A stretch of DNA of 64,000 bases from Sinorhizobium fredii USDA 257 (GCF_000265205.3 NC_018000.1:372001-436000), one strand, 5' to 3'; positions 29,863 through 41,580 are shown, numbered from the stretch's first letter. The notes: generated by a model from the sequence alone, not told the origin. Numbers and translations are program-made.

Positions 29863-31272
29863 ATGGCCGAGAACAAGATCTTCGCCGGACCGCGCGTCAG
29901 ACGAATCCGCAACGGGCTTCAACTGACGCAGACGGCGATGGCGGAGGCGCTCGGCATCTCGCCGTCCTACCTGAACCTGATCGAGCGCAACCAGCGGCCG
30001 CTGACGGTGCAGCTGCTGCTCAAGTTGGCCTCGGTCTACAAGGTCGACCTCGACGAACTGCAGGGCGAGGCGGGCGGCAGTCTGGCGCAGTTGCGCGAGG
30101 TCTTTGCCGATCCCTTGCTTGCCGGCGAGCTTCCGGGAGATCAGGAACTGATCGAGGTCACCGAGGCGGCACCGAACGTGTCGGGCGGCGTCGTCAAGCT
30201 CTACCGCGCCTATCGCGAACAGGCGTCGCGTCTGAAGGATCTGGCGGAGCTTCTTGCGGGGCAGGGGCACATGGCGACGCTTGCCGACACGCGGCTGCCA
30301 ATCGACGAGGTCCGCGAGACATTTGAGGCGCGGCCGAACCATTTCGCCCGAATCGAAGAGGCGATGGAGGCGTTCCATGCGAGCCTGTCGCCTGGCGATG
30401 ACCTTGCAGCGGCGCTGAAGGCTTGGCTGAAACGGGAACACGGCCTCGTCGTCCGGACGCTGCCGGTTCACGTCATGCCGAATCTCCGCCGCCGTTTCGA
30501 CCGCCACTCGATGCGCCTGTTCATTTCCGAGCGGCTGTCGCCCTTCGACCAGACGCTCGAAATTGCCATGGAGGTCGCATCGATCGCCTGTCACGAGGCG
30601 ATCGATGCGGAGCTCGACCAGATCCCCTTTTCGACCGCGGAGGCGCGCCGCATAGGCCGCTTCGAGCTCGCACGCTATGCCGCCCATGCGCTGATGATGC
30701 CCTATGCAGCCTTCCATGCCGCTGCCCAGCGGGCGAAATACGATGTCGATCTCCTGAGGGCACGCTTCCAGGTGTCGTTCGAGCAGGCGGCCAGTCGCCT
30801 GACGACGTTGCAGCGGCCCGGCGCCGCCGGCATTTCGTTCTTTCTGATGGAGATCGACAATGCCGGTCACCGCCTGCGCCGCGCCGGGGCGCAGGGCTTT
30901 CCGCATGCCCGTTTCGGCGGCGCCTGCCCGAAGCTCAACATCCATGCGGCCTTCGCGGTGCCGGGGCAGATTCTCGTCGACCGCGTGGAAATGCCGGACG
31001 GCGGCGAGTTCCTGACCGTCGCCCGCACAGTCGAAGGCCCCCAGGCCGCCTTTCAGGAGCGGGTCAGACGCACTGCGCTACTGGTCGGTTGCGACGCCGG
31101 CTTCGCGCAGGAGACGGTTTACGGGGCCGCGCGCCTGCCGGCGATCGCCGTCGGTCCGGTCTGCCGCCTCTGCGAGCGCCAGGGCTGTCTGGCACGCGCC
31201 GAGCCGCCCGTCACCCGACCGCTCGGTCTCGACGAGATGGCGACGGGCTTGAGCGTATTCGATTTTCAATAG
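29863..31272 (+). CDS. XRE/ScfR-family transcriptional regulator, RamB-like, divergent from aceA
   Basis: A 469-residue regulator. Residues 9-65 are a Cro/CI helix-turn-helix (VRRIRNGLQLTQTAMAEALG, then SPSYLNLIERNQRPLT). The middle resembles the IrrE/ImmA-like region and the C-terminal part the ScfR/DUF2083 region, ending with a Cys cluster (VCRLCERQGC) near residue 433. RamB and related proteins regulate acetate, propionate and glyoxylate-cycle genes, and this gene is divergent from isocitrate lyase, so aceA is the likely target. AAAGGGAG precedes the ATG. Confidence 0.85.
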   Translation: MAENKIFAGPRVRRIRNGLQLTQTAMAEALGISPSYLNLIERNQRPLTVQLLLKLASVYKVDLDELQGEAGGSLAQLREVFADPLLAGELPGDQELIEVTEAAPNVSGGVVKLYRAYREQASRLKDLAELLAGQGHMATLADTRLPIDEVRETFEARPNHFARIEEAMEAFHASLSPGDDLAAALKAWLKREHGLVVRTLPVHVMPNLRRRFDRHSMRLFISERLSPFDQTLEIAMEVASIACHEAIDAELDQIPFSTAEARRIGRFELARYAAHALMMPYAAFHAAAQRAKYDVDLLRARFQVSFEQAASRLTTLQRPGAAGISFFLMEIDNAGHRLRRAGAQGFPHARFGGACPKLNIHAAFAVPGQILVDRVEMPDGGEFLTVARTVEGPQAAFQERVRRTALLVGCDAGFAQETVYGAARLPAIAVGPVCRLCERQGCLARAEPPVTRPLGLDEMATGLSVFDFQ

Positions 31273-31476
31273 TCAGCGCGGACGGGCGCATAAGCCCCGG
31301 ATTTTGCTTGTGCTTACGAAAATGCAACCGACCTGAGGATGGCGGAATTGCCCCATTCGAAAGCGCTTGAGGTTATTGAGAAACATGCCTAACTTCGGCG
31401 TGGCAACGAACAACGGACAGGGCGCGACCGCGCGAAATGGGCGACTTGTCTCGAACCGATAAATGAGGGGAGTTGT

Positions 31477-32571
31477 ATGTCCAAACTCATCGTCGCAGCC
31501 TTGGCGGCCGCAATGCTGGCGGGATCGGCCACGCTCGCTTCCGCCCAGGAGCGGGTCGTCAATGTCTATAACTGGTCGGACTATATCGACGACAGCATTC
31601 TTGCGGATTTCACCAAGGAAACCGGCATCAAGGTCGTCTATGACGTCTTCGACTCGAACGAAATCCTGGAAACCAAGCTGCTTGCCGGCGGCTCCGGCTA
31701 TGATGTGGTGGTTCCGACCGCTTACTTCTTACAGCGCCAGATCGCTGCAGGCGTGTTCCAGAAGCTCGACAAATCGAAGCTGCCGAATCTCTCGAACATG
31801 TGGAACGTCATCATGGAGCGTACCGCCCAGTACGATCCTGGCAACGAATATGCCGTCGACTACATGTGGGGTACCACCGGCATCGGCTACAATGTCGAGA
31901 AGATGAAGGAAATCCTCGGTAGCGACGAGAAGCCGAACTGGGACGTCGTGTTCAATCCCGAGATCGCGGCGAAGTTCAAGGATTGCGGCATTCACCTCCT
32001 TGACTCGCCGACCGACATCATACCCTCCGCGCTTGCCTATCTCGGCCTCAATCCCGACAGCCATGAGCAGGCGGATCTCGACAAGGCCGCCGAACTGCTC
32101 TTGAAGGTCCGCCCCTATATCCGCAAGTTCCACTCGTCGGAATATATCAATGCACTGGCAAACGGTGACATCTGCCTGGCGGTAGGGTTCTCCGGCGACA
32201 TCTTTCAGGCGCGCGACCGTGCAGCCGAGGCGAAGTCCGGCGTGACGGTCGACTATTCGATCCCCGCTCAAGGGGCGCAGATGTGGTTCGATATGCTGGC
32301 GATCCCCGCCGATGCGCCGCATGTGGCCGAGGCGCACGAGTTCATCAACTACATGATGAAGCCGGAGGTCATCGCCAAGGCATCGAACTACGTTTTCTAC
32401 GCCAACGGCAACAAGGCCTCGCAACAGTTCCTCGATAAGGAAGTGCTCGAAGACACGGCCATCTATCCGCCGGAGGCGGTGATGCAGAAGCTCTTCACCG
32501 TCACGCCGTTCGAGCCCAAGGAGCAGCGGATACTGACCCGCCTCTGGACCAAGATCGTCACCGGTCAGTGA
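31477..32571 (+). CDS. potF: Putrescine/polyamine ABC transporter, substrate-binding protein
   Basis: A 364-residue exported protein. Residues 1-23 are a signal peptide ending ATLASAQE. The mature start ERVVNVYNWSDYIDDSILADF is characteristic of PotD/PotF, and YMWGTTGIGYN is another family block. Gene order binding protein, ATPase, permease, permease equals E. coli potFGHI, favouring putrescine. A 13-bp hairpin follows the gene. GAGGGGAG precedes the ATG. Confidence 0.92.
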   Translation: MSKLIVAALAAAMLAGSATLASAQERVVNVYNWSDYIDDSILADFTKETGIKVVYDVFDSNEILETKLLAGGSGYDVVVPTAYFLQRQIAAGVFQKLDKSKLPNLSNMWNVIMERTAQYDPGNEYAVDYMWGTTGIGYNVEKMKEILGSDEKPNWDVVFNPEIAAKFKDCGIHLLDSPTDIIPSALAYLGLNPDSHEQADLDKAAELLLKVRPYIRKFHSSEYINALANGDICLAVGFSGDIFQARDRAAEAKSGVTVDYSIPAQGAQMWFDMLAIPADAPHVAEAHEFINYMMKPEVIAKASNYVFYANGNKASQQFLDKEVLEDTAIYPPEAVMQKLFTVTPFEPKEQRILTRLWTKIVTGQ

Positions 32572-32581
32572 GAGCCGAAAC

Positions 32582-32611
32582 AAATTGCCCGGACCCAAGT
32601 CCGGGCAATTT
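32582..32611 (+). terminator. Perfect 13-bp hairpin between potF and potG
   Basis: AAATTGCCCGGAC pairs with GTCCGGGCAATTT (32582-32594 with 32599-32611) around a CCAA loop. Only three T residues end the stem, so it is likely a partial terminator or mRNA stabiliser giving more potF than downstream transcript. Confidence 0.75.
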
Positions 32612-32698
32612 CATGAGAGCGGGTTGCAGAAGCGGTTTCAACTCGCAACGGTCAGGCACCGGGGGCGGCGCCGCACCCATCGTCGCATTCGGGGTTAA

Positions 32699-33844
32699 AT
32701 GATGAAATCTCTCGGTAGCATCCGGCGTTCCTTCGCACCATGGGCGGACCCCGCCTCAAGGCCCTTCATTTCCGTCAAAAACGTCACGAAGAAGTTCGGC
32801 GACTTCATCGCCGTCGACGATCTTTCGCTGAACATCTATACACGCGAGTTCTTCGCGCTGCTCGGCGCGTCCGGTTGCGGCAAGTCGACCCTGTTGCGCA
32901 TGCTTGCCGGTTTCGAGCAGCCGACCTCCGGCGAGATCATCCTCGATGGCCAGAACCTCGCCGGCATCCCGCCCTATCGACGGCCGGTCAACATGATGTT
33001 CCAGTCCTATGCGCTGTTCCCGCACATGAATGTCGAGACCAACATCGCCTTCGGGCTGAAGCAGGACGGCATGCCGAAGCCCGAGATCGCCGAGCGGGTG
33101 GCGCAGATGCTGAAGCTCGTCAAGCTGGAGAAATTCGCCCAGCGCAAGCCGCATCAGCTATCCGGCGGTCAGCGGCAGCGCGTGGCGCTCGCCCGTTCGC
33201 TGGCCAAGCGGCCGAAGGTGCTGCTGCTCGACGAGCCGCTCGGCGCGCTCGACAAGAAGTTGCGCGAGGAAACTCAGTTCGAACTGATGGATCTGCAGCA
33301 GGAACTCGGCCTCACCTTCGTCATCGTCACCCATGATCAGGAAGAAGCGATGACAATGGCCGACCGCATCGCCGTCATGAGCCACGGCAAGGTCGTCCAG
33401 GTAGCGACGCCGGCCGAGATCTATGAGGCGCCGAATTCGCGCTTCGTTGCCGACTTCATCGGCGACGTGAACCTGTTCGATGGCACGGTGACCGCGGCCG
33501 AAGGGGGCACTGTCCGCGTGGAAACGACGGGCGGCATTCCGGTCCGCATGGGCTCGGCCGAGAAAGTCGCGAACGGTGCAAGCGCTGCCGTCGCCATTCG
33601 TCCGGAAAAGATCAGGATCAGCCGCCAGGCGCCCGCCCACGCACCGGTCAATGCCGCCGAAGGCGAGATCTGGGACATCGGCTATCTCGGCGACATGACC
33701 GTCTTCCACGTCCGCCTTAAGGACGGCAAGGTCGTCAAGGCATCGTCGCTCAATGCCGTGCGCGCCGTCGAGGATCCGCTTGGCTACGACCAGCAGGTCT
33801 GGATCTCGTTCGGCGAAGATGCGGGCGTGGTGTTGAAGGATTGA
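32699..33844 (+). CDS. potG: Putrescine ABC transporter, ATP-binding protein
   Basis: A 381-residue PotA/PotG-type ATPase. Walker A GASGCGKST, signature LSGGQRQR, Walker B VLLLDEPLGALD and the HDQEEA switch are intact, followed by a TOBE-type C-terminal domain. Two consecutive ATGs (32699 and 32702) can start it. It is followed after four bases by potH. Confidence 0.92.
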   Translation: MMKSLGSIRRSFAPWADPASRPFISVKNVTKKFGDFIAVDDLSLNIYTREFFALLGASGCGKSTLLRMLAGFEQPTSGEIILDGQNLAGIPPYRRPVNMMFQSYALFPHMNVETNIAFGLKQDGMPKPEIAERVAQMLKLVKLEKFAQRKPHQLSGGQRQRVALARSLAKRPKVLLLDEPLGALDKKLREETQFELMDLQQELGLTFVIVTHDQEEAMTMADRIAVMSHGKVVQVATPAEIYEAPNSRFVADFIGDVNLFDGTVTAAEGGTVRVETTGGIPVRMGSAEKVANGASAAVAIRPEKIRISRQAPAHAPVNAAEGEIWDIGYLGDMTVFHVRLKDGKVVKASSLNAVRAVEDPLGYDQQVWISFGEDAGVVLKD

Positions 33845-33848
33845 AGCC

Positions 33849-34760
33849 ATGGCGAAACTTGCCTCAGCCCTCGTCAGCCGACTGGTGATCATCGTCCCCT
33901 ACGCGTGGCTCTTGTTCTTCTTCCTCATTCCCTTCTTCATCGTCTTCCGCATCTCCCTGTCGCAGACGGCGATTGCCATGCCGCCCTATACGCCGGTCCT
34001 GGATCTGGCGGGTGGGCTCGCCGGCATTCTGGAGAAGGCCCGCGAATTCTCCGTCGACAATTACGTCTGGCTGACCGAGGATGCACTTTATTTCAATGCC
34101 TATCTGTCGAGCCTGACCATCGCGGCCGTTTCGACGTTGCTGACGCTGCTGATCGGCTACCCGATCGCCTACGGCATGGCCAAGGCGCCGCGTTCGATCC
34201 GACCGACATTACTGATGTTGGTCATCCTGCCTTTCTGGACGAGCTTCCTGATCAGAGTCTATGCCTGGATCGCCATCCTCAAGCCGGAGGGGCTGCTGAA
34301 CCAGTTCCTGATTACCATCGGCGTCATCGACCAACCGCTGATCATCCTCAACACCAATACCGCGATCTATATAGGCATCGTCTACTCCTATCTTCCCTTC
34401 ATGGTGCTGCCGATCTATTCGGCGCTGGAGAAGATGGACAACGCGTTGATCGAGGCGGCCCAGGACCTCGGCTGCACACAGATCAGCGCCTTCTGGCGCG
34501 TCACCTTCCCGCTGTCCTTGCCGGGCGTCGTCGCGGGCTGCCTGCTCGTCTTCATTCCGGCCGTCGGCGAGTTCGTCATCCCCGACCTGCTCGGCGGGTC
34601 GGAGACATTGATGATCGGCAAGACGTTGTGGAACGAGTTCAATGCCAACCGGGACTGGCCGGTGTCGTCGGCGGTGGCGACGGTCCTGCTTATGATCCTG
34701 GTCATTCCCATCGTCTATTTCCAGAATGTCCAGGCCAAGGCCGATGGCGAGGGGAGGTAA
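33849..34760 (+). CDS. potH: Putrescine ABC transporter, permease 1
   Basis: A 303-residue inner-membrane permease with about six spans and the EAA loop LIEAAQDLGCTQISAFWRVTFP. The block PAVGEFVIPDLLGGSETLMIGK is typical of PotB/PotH. It lies between potG and potI with three to four base spacers, so the four genes form one operon. Confidence 0.92.
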   Translation: MAKLASALVSRLVIIVPYAWLLFFFLIPFFIVFRISLSQTAIAMPPYTPVLDLAGGLAGILEKAREFSVDNYVWLTEDALYFNAYLSSLTIAAVSTLLTLLIGYPIAYGMAKAPRSIRPTLLMLVILPFWTSFLIRVYAWIAILKPEGLLNQFLITIGVIDQPLIILNTNTAIYIGIVYSYLPFMVLPIYSALEKMDNALIEAAQDLGCTQISAFWRVTFPLSLPGVVAGCLLVFIPAVGEFVIPDLLGGSETLMIGKTLWNEFNANRDWPVSSAVATVLLMILVIPIVYFQNVQAKADGEGR

Positions 34761-34763
34761 GAC

Positions 34764-35585
34764 ATGGAAAAATGGTCCCGCTTCAACGTCGCCTCGGTCG
34801 TCCTCGGATTCGGCTTTCTCTACCTGCCGATCGTGCTTCTGGTGATCTTCTCGTTCAACGAGTCGAAGCTGGTGACCGTGTGGGCCGGTTTTTCGACCAA
34901 GTGGTACAGCCAGCTTTGGCACAATCAGGGGCTACTCGATGCCGCCTGGGTGACCATTCGCGTAGCGCTGCTGTCGGCAACCTGCGCGACGGTTCTTGGC
35001 ACATTGGCGGCACTGGCGCTGGTGCGCTACACGCGCTTCCGCGGACGCGTCCTTTTCTCCGGCATGGTCTATGCGCCGCTGGTCATGCCGGAGGTGATCA
35101 CCGGCCTGTCGCTGCTCCTGCTGTTCGTCGCAATCGGGCTCGATCGCGGTTTCTGGACGATCACGCTTGCCCACATCACCTTCACCATGTGTTTCGTCGC
35201 GGTCGTCGTGCAGTCGCGCCTCCTGAGCTTCGACCAGTCGATCGAGGAGGCGGCGCTTGACCTCGGCGCGACCCCAGTCAGGACCTTCTTCGCCATCACC
35301 CTGCCGGTGATCGCGCCGGCAGTGTTTTCGGGCTGGGTCCTGGCCTTCACGCTGTCACTCGATGACCTCGTCATCTCGAGCTTCACCACAGGGCCGGGTG
35401 CGACGACGTTGCCGATGAAGATCTACAGCCAGGTACGCCTTGGCGTGACGCCGGAGATCAATGCGATCTGCACCATCCTGATCGGTATCGTCGCCCTGGG
35501 GGTGGTTGTCGCGTCGATCGTCACCAAGCGGCGGGAAGTCCAGCGCGAAAAGGACGAGCGCGCAGCTTTTGCGGCAATCGGCTGA
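34764..35585 (+). CDS. potI: Putrescine ABC transporter, permease 2
   Basis: A 273-residue permease of the PotC/PotI type. Characteristic pieces are LYLPIVLLVIFSFNESK near the N terminus, the EAA loop IEEAALDLGATPVRTFFAITLP and SLDDLVISSFTTGPGATTLP. It is the last pot gene and converges with the AsmA-like gene, with seven bases between the stops. Confidence 0.92.
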   Translation: MEKWSRFNVASVVLGFGFLYLPIVLLVIFSFNESKLVTVWAGFSTKWYSQLWHNQGLLDAAWVTIRVALLSATCATVLGTLAALALVRYTRFRGRVLFSGMVYAPLVMPEVITGLSLLLLFVAIGLDRGFWTITLAHITFTMCFVAVVVQSRLLSFDQSIEEAALDLGATPVRTFFAITLPVIAPAVFSGWVLAFTLSLDDLVISSFTTGPGATTLPMKIYSQVRLGVTPEINAICTILIGIVALGVVVASIVTKRREVQREKDERAAFAAIG

Positions 35586-35592
35586 GGGGCGG

Positions 35593-37413
35593 CTACTTCG
35601 GAGCGACGAGCACGGAAAGCGGCGAAATGACCGCATTCGGCCAAGAGCCGCCGACGAAGAAGCGAACCGGTTGGTTACTGCTGGGCGTTTCGGTTTGGAG
35701 CGTCCCGGCAAGCGCCAGGCTGCCATTGCGATAGGGGATCACGCCGGTCACCGACATGTTGCCTGACGTGCCGACGAAATCGGCCCGGTCGAGACGCGCC
35801 GTTCCGTCGGCGAAGCTGGCCTTTATGTTCGCAGCCTGGAAGTCGAAGCTGGCCTCGTTCGCTTGCGACAGTGAAAAGAACTCGCCCTTGCGGACGAGAT
35901 CGGCAAAGGCGTGGGCGTCGAAGCCGGTGATGCTGCCATTCGCCAGTGAAAAGGTGAGATTGCCCGATATGTCGCCAAGGCGGGTTGCCCAGACGGCGTG
36001 ATCGGTCCCGACATCGATGCTGAGAATCCCCCGGCCGGCCGGGACCGGGCCGTTGAGGCCGAAACCGCCGAGCACCGCGGCGAAATCGGCGTCCTTGAGG
36101 CGCGCCTGCAGTCGGCCGCCGTGCTCCAGCCCTTGTTCCGAGAACACGGCGCGGGCGCTCAGGCTGCCATTCGCGAAATTGCTGTCGCCAATATCCAGTG
36201 ACGCGCGTTTCCCATCGATCAACACCCCTGCGGCCACATCCGTCAGATGGAAGGGACCGGCGAGGACCTCCTGAGAGGAAAGCCGAATGTCCGTGTGCCA
36301 GGCGCCGACAAAGGTTTCCACGAGACGCCACAGATGGTCGTCGCGGCCGAGTGGCGTAAGCGCGGTGACAGGAACGCCGTTGAGATCGATGCGATCGAAG
36401 GCGAGCGTCCCTTCCATCCTTGGCGCCTTGCCGTCCTGCAGGGCGATATCCAGCACGCCGGTCGCGCTGGCGCCGCCCATCGTGAACGCCAGATCGTCCA
36501 GCTTGAGCGTCTTCTCGCCGGTGGTCACTCTGGTGTCGATGCTGATCCCTCCCGGCGAGAGCGTCGTCGCCGAAGTGCCCTGGTACCACTGGACGAGTGT
36601 CGCAAGGGAGGGCGCGGACATCTGCAGATGGCCCGACGCGAAGGGAACGGATGAAAGATTGCCGACGCCCTCGAAGGAGAAGGTCAGCGGCGCCGATGTG
36701 ATGGATGTCTTGAGCGACGCGTTCCGCCTCGCGAAGAAAGCGAGCGGATCCTCGCAGACGAACGCCCAGGCGACCTCTTCGCCGCTTAGGCGCGCCGATA
36801 GTTGCGCGCTCAATCGTTCGGCAAAGGCGGGCCATTTGATCGTGCCGGAGATTCCGGGAATATCGACGTCGTTGCCAGCCGCCATTCGGTCGAGCACGAT
36901 AACCCGGCCATTGACGACCGCGATGTCTCCGATTGGACTTTCCTGGGCCGGCGCCGCGGCCTCTGGCGGGGCGATCCACTGCGGCTTTTGCCAGTTGATC
37001 GTGCCGTCGGCTTGGCGCTCGATCGTGATGATAGGATCGACAAGGCTGATGTCCTCAAGCGTTGGGTCGCCGAGAAGGGCCGAAAGCGGGTTGAACGATG
37101 CGGTAATGCGGCCGATTTCGGCAAGCCGGCGGGGTTCGAGGCCGGTGGATTCGATCGTCGCCGAAGGCAAGGTCAACAGCAGCTCCGGCCAGAACCGGAT
37201 CTCCGGCTCGCCATTGATCCTGCTCTTGCCGCCCGACCAGCTGTCGAGCGTCCGCTCCATCGTCGCGCGCACGCCGGTTGTCGAAACGAGCAGGGGGAGG
37301 GCGGCGTTGTACCCGATGGCGAGAACGACGCCGATTGCGGCAGACCAGACGAAATGGCGGCGGCGCAGGCGCAGCCTCAGGACGCGCGATATTTTCCGGA
37401 TCAATCTGGTCAT
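35593..37413 (-). CDS. AsmA-family protein
   Basis: A 606-residue protein with one N-terminal membrane anchor (FVWSAAIGVVLAIGYNAALP, about residues 21-42) and a long beta-rich periplasmic part. The conserved AsmA start region (RATMERTLDSWSGGKSRING, IRFWPELLLTLPSATI) and the C-terminal repeat-like segment DAHAFADLVRKGEFFSLSQA are present. AsmA-like proteins are bridge-forming, lipid-transport-related envelope proteins. The ATG at 37413 is used; upstream in-frame sequence looks non-coding. It is divergent from the acetoacetyl-CoA synthetase gene. Confidence 0.8.
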   Translation of the reverse strand: MTRLIRKISRVLRLRLRRRHFVWSAAIGVVLAIGYNAALPLLVSTTGVRATMERTLDSWSGGKSRINGEPEIRFWPELLLTLPSATIESTGLEPRRLAEIGRITASFNPLSALLGDPTLEDISLVDPIITIERQADGTINWQKPQWIAPPEAAAPAQESPIGDIAVVNGRVIVLDRMAAGNDVDIPGISGTIKWPAFAERLSAQLSARLSGEEVAWAFVCEDPLAFFARRNASLKTSITSAPLTFSFEGVGNLSSVPFASGHLQMSAPSLATLVQWYQGTSATTLSPGGISIDTRVTTGEKTLKLDDLAFTMGGASATGVLDIALQDGKAPRMEGTLAFDRIDLNGVPVTALTPLGRDDHLWRLVETFVGAWHTDIRLSSQEVLAGPFHLTDVAAGVLIDGKRASLDIGDSNFANGSLSARAVFSEQGLEHGGRLQARLKDADFAAVLGGFGLNGPVPAGRGILSIDVGTDHAVWATRLGDISGNLTFSLANGSITGFDAHAFADLVRKGEFFSLSQANEASFDFQAANIKASFADGTARLDRADFVGTSGNMSVTGVIPYRNGSLALAGTLQTETPSSNQPVRFFVGGSWPNAVISPLSVLVAPK

Positions 37414-37533
37414 GTCGGTCGGTGGGCGTCGCCTTCGGTGAAACCGTTTGGATAGGCCCTGAAGAGGGCAAATGCAACTGACATGGAAATGTCGTCTTCG
37501 CGAGAGCGAGGCCCCCATGCACGCTGTTTATTT

Positions 37534-37542
37534 TGCGTTGCA
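37534..37542. promoter_or_regulatory. TGC-N3-GCA motif upstream of acsA2
   Basis: TGCGTTGCA lies 39 bases before the acetoacetyl-CoA synthetase start, just upstream of a possible -10 element TATAGA (37549-37554). It matches the sites before phaP and aceA and is a candidate PhaR/AniA operator. Confidence 0.5.
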
Positions 37543-37580
37543 GCATGTTATAGAACTGGGCCAGAGGACTGGAGGAACGA

Positions 37581-39533
<1,953 letters not shown>

Positions 39534-39619
39534 GTGCGGGACGAGCCGGTTCCGTTAACCTGTCGTCCCCGTGCAATTAACCAAGCAAGCCGACTTGCGC
39601 CTCGTTCCCTAAAATTGTC

Positions 39620-39797
39620 GGGTCCGGCGGTAAGGTCCTGTTAACGTTTGCCGGGGCATGGTCGAGCCAACTGGAGGCCGGTCCATCAAGGCGCCGGTGC
39701 CACAGCAGCGATGCTGTCACAGACATGACGTCCCGAGTTCTCGAGCATTTGTTGGTTAGCATGACTTCAGAGGCAGCCGCGAGCTGCCTCTTTTTTT
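39620..39797 (+). ncRNA. Candidate small RNA or structured 3' UTR ending in a strong terminator
   Basis: About 180 non-coding bases after the acetoacetyl-CoA synthetase gene end in a textbook terminator. Upstream pieces can form local hairpins such as CGAGTTCTCG (39735-39744). No open frame with a ribosome-binding site is present. It may be the 3' end of the upstream mRNA or an independent sRNA; I see no convincing promoter. Confidence 0.35.
39769..39797 (+). terminator. Rho-independent terminator
   Basis: A 9-bp stem AGAGGCAGC/GCTGCCTCT (39769-39777 with 39783-39791) with a five-base loop and seven T residues. It lies about 235 bases after the acetoacetyl-CoA synthetase stop, unusually far for a simple operon end. 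Confidence 0.92.
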
Positions 39798-39817
39798 GTA
39801 TCGTTGGGCCCAGCCCC

Positions 39818-41539
39818 CTATGAGCGTCTTTCCAGAGACCGCGACACCAGAATGACTGGTATCATGCCGGCGATGACGATGATCATCGCGGCCACCGATG
39901 CATCCTCGACCTTCGCGCGTGACGCATCCTCGTAGACCAGCGTGGCAAGCGTATTGAAATTGAACGGCCGCAGCATGATGGTGGCGGAGAGCTCCTTCAT
40001 CGTTTCGATGAAGACAAGCAGCGCCGACGTCAGCACCGCCGGACGCATCATCGGCAGAAGCACCGAGCGCAAGGTCTGGGCGCTGGTCCGGCCGAGCGCC
40101 CGAGCGGCCATGTCGAGATGCGGCGAGAGCTTATGGAAGCCGGCCTCCAGGGTCCCCTCGGCCATGGTAAGAAAGCGCACTGTGCAGGCATAGACGATCG
40201 CAAAGCCCGTACCGCTCATGACGAGGCCGGTGGAAATGCCGAAGAGGTGGCGCAGCCAGGCATCCAAGGTATTGTCGAGCGCTGCGAGCGGAAAGAGCAC
40301 ACCGATCGCCAGTACGGTGCCAGGCACGCCGTAACCGAAGGAGGCGAGCCGCCCGGCGACTTCCGTGATCGGCGAGCGACCGGCGCGGGCCGCATAGGCC
40401 AGAACGAAACCCAGGACCACGGCGGCGAGTGCCGTCAGGCCGGATACCAGAACGCTGTGCAGCAACGCGTCCAGGAGGCGCGGCGCCAGGAATTGGTCGA
40501 AGCGTTTCAGCGCATAGTTGCCGAGGACCAGGAAGGGGACGGCGAAACCTGAAAGGACGGGCAGGAGACAGACGAGCATTGCCGTCCATTTCTTCCAGCC
40601 GGAAAGCTCGAGGCGCACCGCATCATGGACGGCGGCCGTCGTCTTCTGGCTGGAAAAGCGCTGGCTGCGCCGGGCGGCGCGCTCGACCATCATCAGCCCG
40701 ATGATGAAGATCAGCATGATGCAGGCGATCTGCGCCGCACCGGCCAGGCTGCCGCGGTTGAGCCAGGTGTCGAAAATGGAGAAGGTCAGGGTCTGGACGC
40801 CGAGAAACTCGACCGCGCCGATGTCGTTCATCGTCTCCATGGCGACGAGCGTCAGGCCGATCATAATAGCCGGCCTTGCCATCGGGATCTGGATCCTGAG
40901 GAAGACCTTGACCGGCCCGGCGCCGAGCGTGCGCGCCACATCGGCGGCCGCCCGGCCTTGCATCAGAAACATCGAACGGCAGGCAAGATAGATATAGGGA
41001 TAGAGGACCGAGCTCATCACCAGCACGGCGCCGCCGAGCGAGCGCACGTCCGGGAACCAATAATCCCGGCTCGTCTGAAAGCCGAAGAGCGCCCGGATCA
41101 TCCCCTGGACCGGTCCGGTGAAGGTCAGGAGCTCGCCGAATGCATAGGCCGCGAGATAGGCCGGTATGGCGAGCGGCAGCACGAGCGCGGCGGAGAGCAA
41201 CCGGCGCAGCGGAAAGTCGCAGGTTGCCACCAGCCAGGCGGTCAGAATGCCGACGACGGCCGTCGCCGCGCCTGTCAGGCCCATCAGCATCAGCGTTCTC
41301 AAGGTGGCGCGCGGGATCACGTTCGCGATGAGGTGCGGCCAGTCCGCGCCGCCGCCGGTGACCGCAAGCCAGGCAATGGCGACGATCGGCATCAACACGA
41401 TCGCCGAGGCGAGGCCGGACCAGGTCGCGAGCAGCCGATGCCTGAGGCCCGAGCCCGACTTGGCATAGCGTCGCTTGAGGCTTTTGGTGGCGAAGTGCAA
41501 ACGATCCGTTCCGAGGCAACATGCTGGCGGGGCCGGCAA
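39818..41539 (-). CDS. fbpB: Ferric-iron ABC transporter permease (FbpB/AfuB type, two fused halves)
   Basis: A protein of up to 573 residues with about twelve membrane spans in two repeated permease halves, the FbpB/SfuB architecture. EAA loops occur twice: ADVARTLGAGPVKVFLRIQIP and DMAARALGRTSAQTLRSVLLP. The usual ATG is lacking: the frame opens at a TTG (41539), another TTG lies about 16 codons later, and the first internal Met is near residue 50. The matching binding protein is 10 kb away next to rirA, and no cognate ATPase gene is in the window. Confidence 0.82.
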   Translation of the reverse strand: MPAPPACCLGTDRLHFATKSLKRRYAKSGSGLRHRLLATWSGLASAIVLMPIVAIAWLAVTGGGADWPHLIANVIPRATLRTLMLMGLTGAATAVVGILTAWLVATCDFPLRRLLSAALVLPLAIPAYLAAYAFGELLTFTGPVQGMIRALFGFQTSRDYWFPDVRSLGGAVLVMSSVLYPYIYLACRSMFLMQGRAAADVARTLGAGPVKVFLRIQIPMARPAIMIGLTLVAMETMNDIGAVEFLGVQTLTFSIFDTWLNRGSLAGAAQIACIMLIFIIGLMMVERAARRSQRFSSQKTTAAVHDAVRLELSGWKKWTAMLVCLLPVLSGFAVPFLVLGNYALKRFDQFLAPRLLDALLHSVLVSGLTALAAVVLGFVLAYAARAGRSPITEVAGRLASFGYGVPGTVLAIGVLFPLAALDNTLDAWLRHLFGISTGLVMSGTGFAIVYACTVRFLTMAEGTLEAGFHKLSPHLDMAARALGRTSAQTLRSVLLPMMRPAVLTSALLVFIETMKELSATIMLRPFNFNTLATLVYEDASRAKVEDASVAAMIIVIAGMIPVILVSRSLERRS

Positions 41540-41580
41540 ACTGGCGCCCGTTGGTCAACATTTTCTTACAGCATCGGAAC

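Noticed and set aside
31355..31370. AAAGCGCTT upstream of potF
   Set aside because: It shares the core hexamer AGCGCT with the AglR sites but its flanks are not symmetrical and no alpha-glucoside gene follows.
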